A stretch of DNA of 45,667 nucleotides from Pseudomonadota bacterium (GCA_029779845.1 JAKOZT010000130.1:1-45667); one strand, 5' to 3'; shown: positions 28,879-39,603, counted from the stretch's first letter. Numbers and translations: made by a program. Notes: generated by a model from the sequence alone, not told the origin.

Positions 28879-29771
28879 GCGGCGGCTCCTTGCGGTGCTT
28901 GGTTGAACACACGGCTGGCAAGCACGTCTTGCGCCTGCAAGGTCACCAGCTCGTCGCGGCCCAGCGCCGCGTCGCTCGCGAACAGCCGCGTCGCCTGGCG
29001 CAGCCGGATGCGATCGAGCGCGTTGCGGATCGAGCGCCCGTTGGCGAAGTGCGGCTGCTGGCGGCGCAGGTGCACGTAGCGCGCGAAGGCGCTCTCGGCC
29101 TCGGCGTCGAAGCGGTAGTTGAGCTTGTCCAGCATCAGCCGCGCGATCTGCATCAGCTCGGCTTCGTCGTAGTCGGGGAAGGCTATGTGGTGCGCGATGC
29201 GCGAGGCCATGCCGGGGTTGGACGAGAAGAAGGTGTCCATCCGGTCCTTGTAGCCGGCGAGGATCACGACCAGGTCGTCGCGGTGGTTCTCCATCACCTG
29301 CAACAGGATCTCGATCGCCTCCTGGCCGTAGTCGCGCTCGTTCTCGGGGCGGTAGAGGTAGTAGGCCTCGTCGATGAACAGCACGCCGCCCATCGCCTTC
29401 TTGATCACTTCCTTGGTCTTGGGCGCGGTATGGCCGATGAACTGGCCGACCAGGTCGTCGCGCGTCACCGCCACCAGATGGCCCTTGCGCACATAGCCAA
29501 GCTGCTTGAGCACCTCGGCCATGCGCAGCGCCACGGTGGTCTTGCCGGTGCCGGGGTTGCCGGTGAAGCACATGTGCAGCGTGGGCGGCTGCGATTGCAG
29601 GCCCTGCTCGGCGCGCAGCTTGTCGATCAAGAGCAGCGCGGCGATGTCGCGGATGCGCCCCTTCACCGGCGCGAGGCCGACCAGCTCGGCATCGAGCTGG
29701 TCGAGCAGCGCCTTGACGCCGGAGGACTCGAACAGCGCCTTGGGTGCGCTGGGCTGCACGGGCATGTCCAT
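28875..29771 (-). CDS. cbbX: CbbX, red-type RuBisCO activase
   Basis: A 298-residue AAA+ protein. Walker [10 protein letters not shown] is near residue 70 and Walker [12 protein letters not shown] near 131; a conserved Arg finger region follows. CbbX uses ATP to pull the C-terminus of the red-type large subunit and release inhibitory sugar phosphates. It follows cbbS by 12 bp and overlaps cbbY, matching the usual cbbLSXY order. Confidence 0.96.
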   Translation of the reverse strand: MDMPVQPSAPKALFESSGVKALLDQLDAELVGLAPVKGRIRDIAALLLIDKLRAEQGLQSQPPTLHMCFTGNPGTGKTTVALRMAEVLKQLGYVRKGHLVAVTRDDLVGQFIGHTAPKTKEVIKKAMGGVLFIDEAYYLYRPENERDYGQEAIEILLQVMENHRDDLVVILAGYKDRMDTFFSSNPGMASRIAHHIAFPDYDEAELMQIARLMLDKLNYRFDAEAESAFARYVHLRRQQPHFANGRSIRNALDRIRLRQATRLFASDAALGRDELVTLQAQDVLASRVFNQAPQGAAA

Positions 29772-29783
29772 GATGGCGAGCCC

Positions 29784-30203
29784 TCAGTACCTCGCGCCTT
29801 CCGGCCGCTGCGCGACGGCGTAGCTCTCGATGCTGTAGCGCAGCGTGCGGCCCGGCTCCTCGGTGCGGATCAGGCGGAAGCCGGGCTCCTGCTTCGGCCG
29901 GTTGACGATGAAGGACAGCACCACCGACTCCGTGCCGTGCGTCGAATCGAAGGCGGTGACGCGGATGTACTGGTCGGGGAAGGTCTTGCGGCAGGCGTTG
30001 ATCTCCATGAGGATGCCGGCCGCGTCCTTCAGGTCGAACATCGGGTTGCCGTGCATCTCCCAGAAGGTGTTGCGCGGGTGCGGGTCGTCGGTGTACTCGA
30101 TGCCGACGGCCCAGCCCTTGTCGAGGCAGTACTCGAGCTGCTTCGTGATCTGCGCGTCGCTGAGGTCGGGCAGGAAGGAGAAGGTGCCTTGGGTGATTCG
30201 CAT
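29784..30203 (-). CDS. cbbS: RuBisCO small subunit, red type (form IC)
   Basis: A 139-residue subunit. MRITQGTFSFLPDLSD is the usual opening of form IC/ID small subunits. The C-terminal extension (REPGFRLIRTEEPGRTLRYS-like, near 108-127) forms the beta-hairpin seen only in red-type enzymes. It starts 18 bp after cbbL. Confidence 0.97.
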   Translation of the reverse strand: MRITQGTFSFLPDLSDAQITKQLEYCLDKGWAVGIEYTDDPHPRNTFWEMHGNPMFDLKDAAGILMEINACRKTFPDQYIRVTAFDSTHGTESVVLSFIVNRPKQEPGFRLIRTEEPGRTLRYSIESYAVAQRPEGARY

Positions 30204-30221
30204 GTCGCTGCTCCTTGAGGC

Positions 30222-31794
<1,573 letters not shown>

Positions 31795-32757
31795 ATGCCG
31801 CTGACCCGCAACGCCACCTTCCGCCAGCTCGCCACCTTCCACGCAGTGGCGCGGCTGGGCAGCGTGTCGGCGGCGGCCGACGAGATGCACCTGACGCAGC
31901 CGGCGGTGTCCTTGCAGATCGCCGCGCTGGAGGAATCGGCGCGCACGCCGCTGTTGCAGCGCAGCGGCCGCGGCATCCGCCTCACCGAGGCGGGCGAGCT
32001 GCTCGACGGCTACGCGCGCCGCATCCTCGGCCTGTGGCGCGAGGCCGGCGAGGAGATGGCCACGCTGCAGGGCGTGTTCTCGGGAACGCTGCGCGTCGGC
32101 GCGATCACGACGGCCGAGTACCTGCTGCCGCCGATGCTGGTGACCTTCGCCAACCAGCACCCGGCGGTGAAGGTGAACCTGCAAGTCGGCAACCGCGACG
32201 AGATCGTGCGCATGCTCGGCAGCCAGGAGATCGACCTGGCGATCATGGGCCGCCCGCCGGCCGAGCTGAAGACCGCGTCGACGCCGTTCGCCAAGCACCC
32301 GATGGCCTTTCTCGCCTCACCGTCGCACGAACTGATGCGAAACGCGAAGTCGAAGGTGACGATGGCGCAGCTCTCCGAGCAGCGCATCCTGGTGCGCGAG
32401 CGCGGCTCGGGCACGCGCGCGACGATCGAGCGGCTGTTCAAGGACGCCGGGTTGCCGCTGCGCATCGGCTCGGAAATGTCGAGCAACGAGGCGATCAAGC
32501 ACATGTGCGCGGCCGGCTTCGGCGTCGCTTTCCTGTCGATGCACACCTGCGTGCTCGAGATGGAAGCCGGCGTGCTGGCGCTGCTGCCGATGGCGCACAA
32601 CCCGATCGAGCGCGACTGGTACGTGATGCGGCTCGCGTCGCGGCAGCTGCCGCATGTGGCGCAGGCGTTCGAGTCGTTTCTCGTCGAACGCGGGCAAAGC
32701 GAGATCCGGCGTCAGCTTGGCGAGAAGCCGGTGGCCAAGAAACGCAAGTCGAAATAG
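31795..32757 (+). CDS. cbbR: CbbR, LysR-type activator of the cbb operon
   Basis: A 320-residue LysR regulator, divergent from cbbL. The helix-turn-helix is RLGSVSAAADEMHLTQPAVS near residues 20-39. The effector domain has TTAEYLLPPMLVTFANQHPA, typical of CbbR. It senses Calvin-cycle metabolites or redox state and activates cbbL. The ATG lies only six bases after the TAATAT box, so the mRNA may be leaderless; no ribosome site is present. The C-terminus ends in a basic tail (VAKKRKSK). Confidence 0.94.
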   Translation: MPLTRNATFRQLATFHAVARLGSVSAAADEMHLTQPAVSLQIAALEESARTPLLQRSGRGIRLTEAGELLDGYARRILGLWREAGEEMATLQGVFSGTLRVGAITTAEYLLPPMLVTFANQHPAVKVNLQVGNRDEIVRMLGSQEIDLAIMGRPPAELKTASTPFAKHPMAFLASPSHELMRNAKSKVTMAQLSEQRILVRERGSGTRATIERLFKDAGLPLRIGSEMSSNEAIKHMCAAGFGVAFLSMHTCVLEMEAGVLALLPMAHNPIERDWYVMRLASRQLPHVAQAFESFLVERGQSEIRRQLGEKPVAKKRKSK

Positions 32758-32810
32758 CGGAGCGCGGTCACACACCGAGACGGGCCGGCGGCATGCCTCG
32801 GTGCGGCCCG

Positions 32811-32966
32811 CACGGGGGCGGTGGTGCCTGCGGGCGCCGGCCCCTTGTTCGCGGTCGGAAGTGCGGTGGCAGGCCCATTCACGTGTTGATGAGGTGATGG
32901 CCCGATGCGCTCGGTGGTCGCCCGCGATGGGGCCAGCGCCCGCAGGCACCGCCGCCGCCGTGCCCC
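32811..32966. repeat. 34-bp inverted repeat between cbbR and the GGDEF-EAL gene
   Basis: Bases 32811-32844 and 32933-32966 (the pairing core extends to 32929 on the right arm) are reverse complements with about three mismatches in 34. The core GGTGCCTGCGGGCGC is perfect. They lie between the convergent ends of cbbR and the c-di-GMP gene. The inner arms show weaker symmetry, suggesting a decayed larger palindrome. No frame within looks coding. It may act as a two-way terminator. Confidence 0.65.
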
Positions 32967-32982
32967 CAAGAAGAATTCCAGC

Positions 32983-35127
32983 TCAGGCCCGAAGCACAAA
33001 AGGCTCGCTGCTGCCGTCCCGCAACCCAAGCCAAGCGACGAATTCCTCCACCGGCATCGGCCGCCCGAACAAATAGCCCTGCATGTAGTTGACCCCCAGC
33101 GACTCCAGGCGCGAGCGCTGCGCCGCGGTCTCGACGCCTTCGGCCACCACGTCGAGGCGGAAATGGCGCGCCACGTCGACGGTGGCCTTGATCAGCACCT
33201 CGCCGCCGCCGGGCACGTCGTGCACGAAGCTCTTGTCGATCTTCACCAGGCTCACCGGCTGGCGGCGCAGCGATTGCAGCGACGAGTAGCCGGTGCCGAA
33301 GTCGTCGAGCGCGAGCGAGACGCCGAGCGCGCACAGCTCGGAGAGCGTCTCCGAGACGCCGTCGGACAACGCCATCTCCATGCTCTCGGTCAGCTCGATG
33401 ACGAGGCGGTGCGCCGGCAGCTTGGCCGCAGCCAGCGCCTCGCGCACCTGCGAGACGAGGCGCCCCGAACTCACCTGCGCGGCCGACACGTTGACGCTCA
33501 CGCGCGGCGGGTTGACGCCGGGCCAGCGCGCCGCGTCGAGGCAGGCCTGGCGCAGCACCCAGCGGCCCATCGCGTGGATCTGGCCGTTGCGCTCGGCCTC
33601 GCGGATGAACTCGTCGGGCGACACCGGGCCCCACACCGGATGCGGCCAGCGCGCCAGCGCCTCCACGTGGCTGGTGCTGCCGTCCAGCGCGTTGACGATC
33701 GGCTGGTAATACACCGCGAGCTGGTTGCGCTCCAGCGCGCCGGGCAGCGCCTGCGCGATCTGGTGCTGGCGCTGCGCCTTCTTGGCCATCACCACGTCGA
33801 AGACGCGCACGCGGTCCTTCTTCTCGACCTTGGCGGCGTACACCGCCTGGTCGGCCGCGATGATCAGCGCCTCGGGCGTGCGGCCGTGGTACGGCGCCAG
33901 CGCGATGCCGACGCTGCAGCCCACGCGCACCGTGCCGCCTTCCAGGCGGATCGGCACGCTGAGCTCCTGGCAGATCTTCTCGGCCACCATGCGCACCTGC
34001 TCGACGCGGCCGAGGCCGGGCAGCACGACGATGAACTCGTCGCCGCCCCAGCGCGCCGCGAAGGCCGAGCGCGGCAGGCATTCGCGCAGCCGCTCGGCCA
34101 CCACGCGCAGCACGTTGTCGCCGGCGAGGTGGCCGTGCTGGTCGTTGATGTCCTTGAACTTGTCGAGGTCGAGGAACAGCAGCGACAGCTCGCCGTCGTG
34201 CTCGGGCCGCTCCATCGGCGCGAGCAGCTCGATCAGGTGCTCGTTGATGCCCTTGCGGTTGGGCAGCAGCGTCAGCGGGTCGGTGACGGCCTCGCGCGCC
34301 AGCTCGAGCGAGCGGCGCTCGAGGTCGACGTGGCGCTGTTCCAGGTCCTGCTCGGCGCCGGCGCGCGCCTGCGCGCGCCGCGAGGCCACCACCGCCTGCG
34401 CGCTGGCCAGCGCCGCGCCCGAGCGCGCCAGCTCCATCTCGAGCAGGCCGATGCGCTCCTGGTAGCCGGCCTCCAGGCGCGACAGGCGCTGCGCCTCCAG
34501 TTCGGCGGCCATCAGCTCGTGCAGGTGGCGGTCGCGCGAGAGGCTCAGCACCGCCAGCACGAACAGGCCCGCGGCGCCGATCGCCGCCGGCGCCCAGGCC
34601 GCCGGCGCGCCGATGGCCACCAGCCAGAAGGTCGCCGGCAGCAGCGCGACGCCGGCCTGCGCAGTCGCGATGCGCGACATCGCGCGCAGCGCCAAGGCCT
34701 CGGCGAAGGCCGCGGCGAGCAGCGCGGCAATCGCGGCGGCGCGCGCCGCCGGCTCGGCGGCATCGAAGGCGATCCACGGCAGCGCGGCCCACAGCAGCGC
34801 GGAAGCGGCCAGGCCGGTGAGGTACTGCGGCACCCAGCGCGTCGGCGCGGGCGGGCGCACTTGCGCGCGCGCGCGCAACACGTGCACGAGGCGCAGCGCG
34901 GGAACGGCCAGTGCCAGGCCGAGCCAGACGCGGCCGGCGAACGAACCCCACAGCGCCAGCTCGAAGGCCGCCGCCAGCACCACCAGCGCGAGCGCGCCCA
35001 GCGACGACGGCGCGGCATGCAGCGCACCGAGCATCGCGCGTTCGGGCAGCGAGAGAACGATGGCCTCCTGCGCCAACTCGGCGGGCGTGGAAGGCGGGTC
35101 GGCCGGGCTCGGCAAACTGGAAGTCAT
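32983..35127 (-). CDS. Membrane GGDEF-EAL cyclic-di-GMP protein
   Basis: A 714-residue signalling protein. About six N-terminal membrane helices (residues 40-195) are followed by a coiled coil (about 205-285) and a GGDEF domain (about 290-450) with intact WGGDEF. An EAL domain (about 465-700) has VEALARW, ELTES, DDFGTGYSS, KIDKSF and EGVET. All key residues for both synthesis and breakdown of c-di-GMP are present, so either or both activities are possible. The membrane region matches no named sensor. It lies 58 bp behind mxaL on the same strand with a hairpin between, so it is probably its own unit. Confidence 0.93.
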   Translation of the reverse strand: MTSSLPSPADPPSTPAELAQEAIVLSLPERAMLGALHAAPSSLGALALVVLAAAFELALWGSFAGRVWLGLALAVPALRLVHVLRARAQVRPPAPTRWVPQYLTGLAASALLWAALPWIAFDAAEPAARAAAIAALLAAAFAEALALRAMSRIATAQAGVALLPATFWLVAIGAPAAWAPAAIGAAGLFVLAVLSLSRDRHLHELMAAELEAQRLSRLEAGYQERIGLLEMELARSGAALASAQAVVASRRAQARAGAEQDLEQRHVDLERRSLELAREAVTDPLTLLPNRKGINEHLIELLAPMERPEHDGELSLLFLDLDKFKDINDQHGHLAGDNVLRVVAERLRECLPRSAFAARWGGDEFIVVLPGLGRVEQVRMVAEKICQELSVPIRLEGGTVRVGCSVGIALAPYHGRTPEALIIAADQAVYAAKVEKKDRVRVFDVVMAKKAQRQHQIAQALPGALERNQLAVYYQPIVNALDGSTSHVEALARWPHPVWGPVSPDEFIREAERNGQIHAMGRWVLRQACLDAARWPGVNPPRVSVNVSAAQVSSGRLVSQVREALAAAKLPAHRLVIELTESMEMALSDGVSETLSELCALGVSLALDDFGTGYSSLQSLRRQPVSLVKIDKSFVHDVPGGGEVLIKATVDVARHFRLDVVAEGVETAAQRSRLESLGVNYMQGYLFGRPMPVEEFVAWLGLRDGSSEPFVLRA

Positions 35128-35140
35128 GAAGTGATCCGAG

Positions 35141-35162
35141 GGTCACGCAAGCCTACGTGACC
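35141..35162 (-). terminator. Hairpin between mxaL and the GGDEF-EAL gene
   Basis: GGTCACG (35141-35147) pairs with CGTGACC (35156-35162) around an 8-base loop. It lies 24-45 bp beyond the mxaL stop on the minus strand and 14 bp before the next gene. There is no strong T-run, so it could equally be an operator. Confidence 0.4.
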
Positions 35163-35185
35163 TCATTCCACTTCGGCACAAACCG

Positions 35186-36208
35186 TCACGTCTGGAGGCG
35201 TCGCGGCGTGACTTTCGCCCGTGCGGAGCGCCACGGCGCACGCCATTGCGCACGCCCGCGTCGGGCCAGCGCAATCACATATGGCGCCAGCAACAACAGC
35301 GCCGCCAGCGCGGCCAGCGGCCAGCGCAGGTCGGCGCGCACCGGCACCGGCCGCGCCAGCGCGGCGTCGCGCCAGGCGCGCGACAGGCCTTGGGCGTCGC
35401 GCAGGCGGTGGTAGGCCAAACCGTTCTCGGCGGCGAGCAGCTTCAGATAGGGTTCGCGCAGGCCCGACAGATGCTCGCTGCCGGGTGTCGCGCCGAGCCC
35501 GGGCGCTGCCGGCTCGCTGCCCTCCTCCGCCAGCGCCTCGCCGCCGACGCTGGCGCCGCGTCCCTGGCTGCGCAGGTCGGACTGCGCCACCTCGTCGGCG
35601 GCCCAGAAGCCGATGCGCCGGCCGAGCGGGTCGAGCTTGGGGATCGGCGCGGGCGTCAGCTCGCCGACGCCGACCAGCACGCCGGCGACGTCGCCCGGCT
35701 TGTCGTCGAAGCGCGGACGATGGCGCGGGGCGAGCGGCGGCGACTCGTGGCCATCGGTGAGGAATACCAGCGAGGGCGTGCCGGGCAGCGCCTTGGCGAC
35801 GGCGATGCCGCTGTGCAGGCCCTTGGCGATCTCGCTGTTGCCCGACCAGGCCATGCGCCCGTCGATGCCGGCCAGCGAGGCGCGCAGCTCGGCGCGGTTC
35901 GCGCACACCTCCACCGGCGTGTAGAGCAGGTAGGCGCGGTACTCGGTGAAGATCGCCCAGCCGAGCCGGGAGCCGCACGGCAGCTCGGCCAGCGCGTCGT
36001 GCAGCATCCGCTTGGCGAAGGCCAGCCGCGCGGCGGGCTTGCCGGCCAGGCGCATGTCCTCGACGTTCATGCTCTGCGTGATGTCGAGCACGACGATGTG
36101 TTCGTAGAGGCTGCGTTTCCACGGCAGCGTCGGGTTCGTGAACGCGAGCATCAGCAGCAGCGCGGCCAGCGCCAGCCGCGCGCGCTCCGAGCGCCACGCG
36201 ATCGTCAC
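35186..36208 (-). CDS. mxaL: MxaL-like VWA-domain protein
   Basis: A 340-residue membrane-anchored protein with a von Willebrand A domain. One helix near the N-terminus (LALAALLLMLAFTNP) is followed by the MIDAS-like motif VLDITQSMN near residue 42, with Thr in place of the usual first Ser, and FLTDGHES near 152. A C-terminal helix is at LAALAALLLLAPYVIAL. The start is a GTG at 36208 that overlaps the mxaK stop (GTGA). MxaL acts with MxaA, MxaC and MxaK in inserting calcium into methanol dehydrogenase in the periplasm. It is the last gene of the mxaRSACKL run. The assignment rests on gene order plus domain type. Confidence 0.82.
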   Translation of the reverse strand: MTIAWRSERARLALAALLLMLAFTNPTLPWKRSLYEHIVVLDITQSMNVEDMRLAGKPAARLAFAKRMLHDALAELPCGSRLGWAIFTEYRAYLLYTPVEVCANRAELRASLAGIDGRMAWSGNSEIAKGLHSGIAVAKALPGTPSLVFLTDGHESPPLAPRHRPRFDDKPGDVAGVLVGVGELTPAPIPKLDPLGRRIGFWAADEVAQSDLRSQGRGASVGGEALAEEGSEPAAPGLGATPGSEHLSGLREPYLKLLAAENGLAYHRLRDAQGLSRAWRDAALARPVPVRADLRWPLAALAALLLLAPYVIALARRGRAQWRAPWRSARAKVTPRRLQT

Positions 36209-36759
36209 GGCAGCCCCGGCGAGTAGCCGCGCATCGTGGTGGCGGCGCGCTCGGCGCCGCGCCGCGGCGCGGCCGGCTCCTCGTCTTCGCCCTCGGGGTC
36301 GGGCACGAGGCGCTGCGCGCGTTCGAGGTTGTAGCGCGCCGCCCAGTCGAGCGCGTCGTGGCGCAGCACCTCGCGGTAGCCCTCCTTGGCGAGCTCGATC
36401 AGCGCCAGCGCCTGGCCGCCCTGCCCGGCGGCGTGCAGCGCGATGCCCTGGCGCAGCAGCAGGTTGGCGCCGTTGTAGCGCGCCGCCTGGCCGAGCGCGG
36501 TGTCGGCATGCAGCGCGCCGTAGCGCGTCAAGGCCGCTTCGCCCGCGCCGCTGGCGGCCATCGCGTAGGCCTGCGCGAAGCGCAGCTCGGGCGGCGCGTT
36601 CGGGTCGTCGTCCGGCGGCAGCGGGCCGTGGCTGATCCGCGCGTTCAGGCGCTCGTCGGCCGCGAGGCGCCAGCCGTCGAGGGCCGCGAGCACGGCCAGC
36701 GCGAGCAGCGCGCCCCAGGCGGCGCGCAGCAGCGTGCGGCGCTTGATCGTCAAGCCCAT
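36205..36759 (-). CDS. mxaK: MxaK-like protein
   Basis: A 184-residue protein with one N-terminal membrane helix (LLRAAWGALLALAVLAALDG). A periplasmic, Ala-rich, TPR-like helical region follows, containing LRFAQAYAMAASG and ARYNGANLLLRQGIAL, and the C-terminal tail is acidic then basic. Such tetratricopeptide-like partners sit between VWA genes in mxa and Bat-type operons. It overlaps mxaC by 10 bp and mxaL by 4 bp. Identification depends mainly on position in the mxaRSACKL order. Confidence 0.78.
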   Translation of the reverse strand: MGLTIKRRTLLRAAWGALLALAVLAALDGWRLAADERLNARISHGPLPPDDDPNAPPELRFAQAYAMAASGAGEAALTRYGALHADTALGQAARYNGANLLLRQGIALHAAGQGGQALALIELAKEGYREVLRHDALDWAARYNLERAQRLVPDPEGEDEEPAAPRRGAERAATTMRGYSPGLP

Positions 36760-37799
36760 CGGCGGATCTCCAGCGAACGCGCCGCCAGCAGCAGCGCCAC
36801 CAGCAGCAGCGCGAGCGCATGCGCCCACGGCGCCAGCTCGCGGCGCGGCACCAGCTCGTCGTAGCTGATGGGCAGCTTCTCCTGGCGGCTCACGTCGTCG
36901 ATGGCGCGCTGCAAGGCGCGCGAGTCACTCGCTTCGTAGGCGCGGTAGGGCGTCGGGAGCGAGTTGAAGAAGCCGTGCAGCAGCAGCTCGGGCACGCTCT
37001 CGGCGGCCGCGGTGTCGCCCTCGGCCAGCGCCAGCCCCGGGCTGTTGGCCGAGCGCAGGTAGAGCCAGTAGATCGAGACCCGCTGACGGCGAGCCAGCTT
37101 GGCGAGGCGCTCGCGCGTCTCGGGGTCGAGCCGGTCGCCGCCGTCGGACACCAGCATCACGATGCGCGAGCCGTTGTAGGGCCGGCCCTCGAACATGTCG
37201 AGCGCGACTTCGAGCGCGCGGCCGATGTTGGTCTCCGACAGCCCGCGGCCGACGTTGCCGGCCTCGATGGCGGCCTGGATCACCTCGTGGCTGGCGGTGA
37301 AGTCGAGCACGCGCATCGGCAGCGTGCTGAAGGTCACCAGCGCGAAGCGGTCGTCGGGGCGCTGCGCGGTGAACTCGCCGAGCAGCCGCCGCGCCACCTG
37401 GCCCTTGGGCTCGCGCAGCCGCGCCGGCGCCTGGCTGAAATAGTGGTCGAGCGCCTGCGGGCTGTTCGGGTTGATGCCCGGCGGCAGCGCGAGCGCAGGG
37501 GCGAAGCCCTGGTCCATGCTGCGGCTGCGGTCGAGCAGCAGCACGATCTCGGCGCCCTGCCCGATGCGCTCGACGTGGTACTCGGGCCGGTGCGGCCCGG
37601 CCAGCGCGACGATCAGCGCCGCCACCGCCAGCGTGGTGGCGCCGCGCAAGGCCCAGCCGAGCGCCTGCGAGGCGCGGTCGCGCGGCGCGTAGCGCAGCCA
37701 GCCGTTGGACAGCAGCGTGCCCACCGGCGCGATCAGCGGCAGCAGCGCGAGCGGCAGCAGCCACAACAGCCAGGGGTCATCGAAGGCGATCCAGCTCAT
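36750..37799 (-). CDS. mxaC: MxaC-like VWA-domain protein
   Basis: A 349-residue membrane protein with a VWA domain. Two N-terminal helices (WLLWLLPLALLPLIAPVG and TTLAVAALIVALAGP) precede the MIDAS motif LLLDRSRSMD near residue 90 and VSDGGDR near 200. A helix near the C-terminus (ALALLLVALLLAARS) anchors it. The start overlaps the mxaA stop (ATGA). MxaC is part of the calcium-insertion machinery for methanol dehydrogenase. Confidence 0.83.
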   Translation of the reverse strand: MSWIAFDDPWLLWLLPLALLPLIAPVGTLLSNGWLRYAPRDRASQALGWALRGATTLAVAALIVALAGPHRPEYHVERIGQGAEIVLLLDRSRSMDQGFAPALALPPGINPNSPQALDHYFSQAPARLREPKGQVARRLLGEFTAQRPDDRFALVTFSTLPMRVLDFTASHEVIQAAIEAGNVGRGLSETNIGRALEVALDMFEGRPYNGSRIVMLVSDGGDRLDPETRERLAKLARRQRVSIYWLYLRSANSPGLALAEGDTAAAESVPELLLHGFFNSLPTPYRAYEASDSRALQRAIDDVSRQEKLPISYDELVPRRELAPWAHALALLLVALLLAARSLEIRRWA

Positions 37800-38758
37800 G
37801 CCAGGCCTCGTTCGGCATCGCGGCACTTGCGCGCCAAGGCGAGCAGCCAGCGCCCGTCGTCGGGCTCGCGCGGCGCACCGCCGAAGAACTGCGCGCTGCT
37901 GGTGTGCAGGAAGCGCAGCAGGTCGTCGCGCAGCGGCGCGAAGCCGGGCCGGCGTTGCAGGAAGTCCGCCAGGCCGCGTTCGAACAGCACTTCGCCGGCA
38001 CTGCGGTTGAGCGCTTCGTGCAGCGTCACGCAAGCCTCCTTCCAGCGCTGAGCATCGGGCTGCGCCGGCAGAGAACGCAAGCGCCGCAGCGCCACCGCGA
38101 ACGGCCGCTTGCGCGCCGCGTTCCACGGCGGGCCGAGGTAGGCCAAGGCGAGGCCGGCGAGCAGCAGCGCCGCGGCGATCGCGTAGGCCTCGAGCCGCGC
38201 GCGCGGCGCGGCGCTGTCGACCAGCAGCGGCGCGCGGTCGGGCTGCATTTCGCCGAGGCCGCGGCGCGTCGGCGCTTCGGCCTGCACCAGCGGCGCGATC
38301 GTCACCGGCCAGGCGTCGATCAAGGCCTCTTCGATGCGGCTGCCGGTGTCGAAGCGCAGGCGCTGCGGCGCCATCTCCACGGTGCGCGGCGCGGCCGGCG
38401 CGAGGAAGACCTGGTAGTCGAGCGCCAGCCGCAGTTCGCCTCCCGAGCGCTCGACGCGCACCTCGCGCAGTTCGAGCGCGAGGCCGCGCCCGCCGGGTTT
38501 CGGAAGCGAGGCCTCGTCGAGCGTCCAGCCGCGCGGCACCTGCACGACCACATGGCGCTGCAGGTGGTCGCCCACCTGGTAGCCGTAGGCACGCGGCTCG
38601 CTGGCTTCGACGCGCAGCACCGCGTCGTCGGCGTGCGCCGCTGCGGCAAGCGTGCACAACACGAGGCCAAGCAGTCGCCGCGGAACCGGCTTCGCCGGGC
38701 CGCTGGCGACGCCCCCCCGGGGGGGAGCGCCGAAGGCGCTACGGGGGGGAGCCATCAT
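37796..38758 (-). CDS. mxaA: MxaA-like calcium-insertion protein
   Basis: A 320-residue exported protein. The hydrophobic signal LLGLVLCTLAAAAHADD is preceded by about 28 odd residues (APPRSAFGAPPRGG and so on) translated from a palindromic repeat, so the true signal peptide may start later or the extension may be tolerated. A periplasmic domain (VGDHLQRHVVVQVPRGW) is followed by one helix (AIAAALLLAGLALAYLG) and a cytoplasmic region. MxaA is needed to load calcium into methanol dehydrogenase. ATG 38758 overlaps the mxaS stop (ATGA). Confidence 0.82.
   Translation of the reverse strand: MMAPPRSAFGAPPRGGVASGPAKPVPRRLLGLVLCTLAAAAHADDAVLRVEASEPRAYGYQVGDHLQRHVVVQVPRGWTLDEASLPKPGGRGLALELREVRVERSGGELRLALDYQVFLAPAAPRTVEMAPQRLRFDTGSRIEEALIDAWPVTIAPLVQAEAPTRRGLGEMQPDRAPLLVDSAAPRARLEAYAIAAALLLAGLALAYLGPPWNAARKRPFAVALRRLRSLPAQPDAQRWKEACVTLHEALNRSAGEVLFERGLADFLQRRPGFAPLRDDLLRFLHTSSAQFFGGAPREPDDGRWLLALARKCRDAERGLA
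38686..38749. repeat. Hairpin mosaic at the start of mxaA
   Basis: Three palindromes are packed together: CCGGC-TTC-GCCGG (38686-38698), CCCCCCCGGGGGGG (38712-38725) and AGCGCC-GAA-GGCGCT (38726-38740). A further G7 run at 38743-38749 can pair with the C7 run. It looks like an intergenic repeat captured in the mxaA N-terminal coding region. Confidence 0.7.
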
Positions 38759-39594
38759 GCGAGGAAGTGGTGCGTCACCGCGTCGGCATCGAAGTCGCCT
38801 TCGATGAAGAGCGGCGCCAATCGACGGCGCCGGAACAGCGCCAGCAACTCGTCGCGCCGCGCATCGTGCGCGGCCTGCCAGCGCTCGCGCAGCGCCGGGC
38901 GCCACCACAACCAGCGCACCGCGCCGCTCTCCGGCTCGCGCACCTGCGCCAGGCCGTGCGCGGCCGACAGCGTGAACTCGGCCGGCTGCCACAGCAGCAC
39001 CGGCACCACGTCGTGCGGCGCGAGGCTGTCGAGCACCGTGTCGATCGCGCCCAGATCGAGGTGGAAGTCGGAGACCAGGAACACCAACCCACGCCGGCGC
39101 GGCAGGTGGCGGTGCGCCTGCATCAGCGCATTCGCATTGCGGCCTTCGGGCTGCAACGCGCGCAGCCGCTGCGCGAGCAGGATGCCGGCGCCGCGCGTGC
39201 GTGTCTGCGGCTGCGTGAATTCGCCGCGCACGGTTTCGTCGCAGCCGACGAAGCCGAAGCTGTCGCCGCTGCGCCAGGCCGACCAGGCCAGGCTCTCGGT
39301 GAAGTCGGCCAGCACGTCGAGCTTGCGCTGCGCGCCTTCGAATCCCATCGACGCGGACAGATCCGCCACCACCGCCACCGGAATCGACTTGCGCTCGCTG
39401 TGCAGCCGCACCCTCCAGTTGCCGAAGGGGTCGCGCAGGCTGGCGTGCAGGTCGAGGCGGCGCGCGTCGGGCGCGTCCTGCAAGGCCGCGTGGCCGCGGA
39501 ACTCGAAGCCGGCAGCGCCGCTGCGGCTGCGGTGCGCGCCGGGCAGCAGCCCGGTGGCCGCGCCGGCGACGCGGTAGTGCAGCTCGCGGATCAT
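38755..39594 (-). CDS. mxaS: MxaS-like DUF58 protein
   Basis: A 279-residue protein of the DUF58 family. The typical opening YRVAGAATGLLPGAHRSRSG leads to EFRGHAALQD. The VWA-like fold carries VVADLSASMGF near residue 70 and LVFLVSDFHLD near 165. DUF58 proteins accompany MoxR ATPases and VWA proteins in metal-insertion or folding complexes. ATG 39594 (MIRELHYR) fits the family; an in-frame ATG 21 bases upstream lies in a repeat. It is separated from mxaR by 100 bp containing a hairpin mosaic. Confidence 0.82.
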   Translation of the reverse strand: MIRELHYRVAGAATGLLPGAHRSRSGAAGFEFRGHAALQDAPDARRLDLHASLRDPFGNWRVRLHSERKSIPVAVVADLSASMGFEGAQRKLDVLADFTESLAWSAWRSGDSFGFVGCDETVRGEFTQPQTRTRGAGILLAQRLRALQPEGRNANALMQAHRHLPRRRGLVFLVSDFHLDLGAIDTVLDSLAPHDVVPVLLWQPAEFTLSAAHGLAQVREPESGAVRWLWWRPALRERWQAAHDARRDELLALFRRRRLAPLFIEGDFDADAVTHHFLA

Positions 39595-39603
39595 GACCGC
39601 CCC

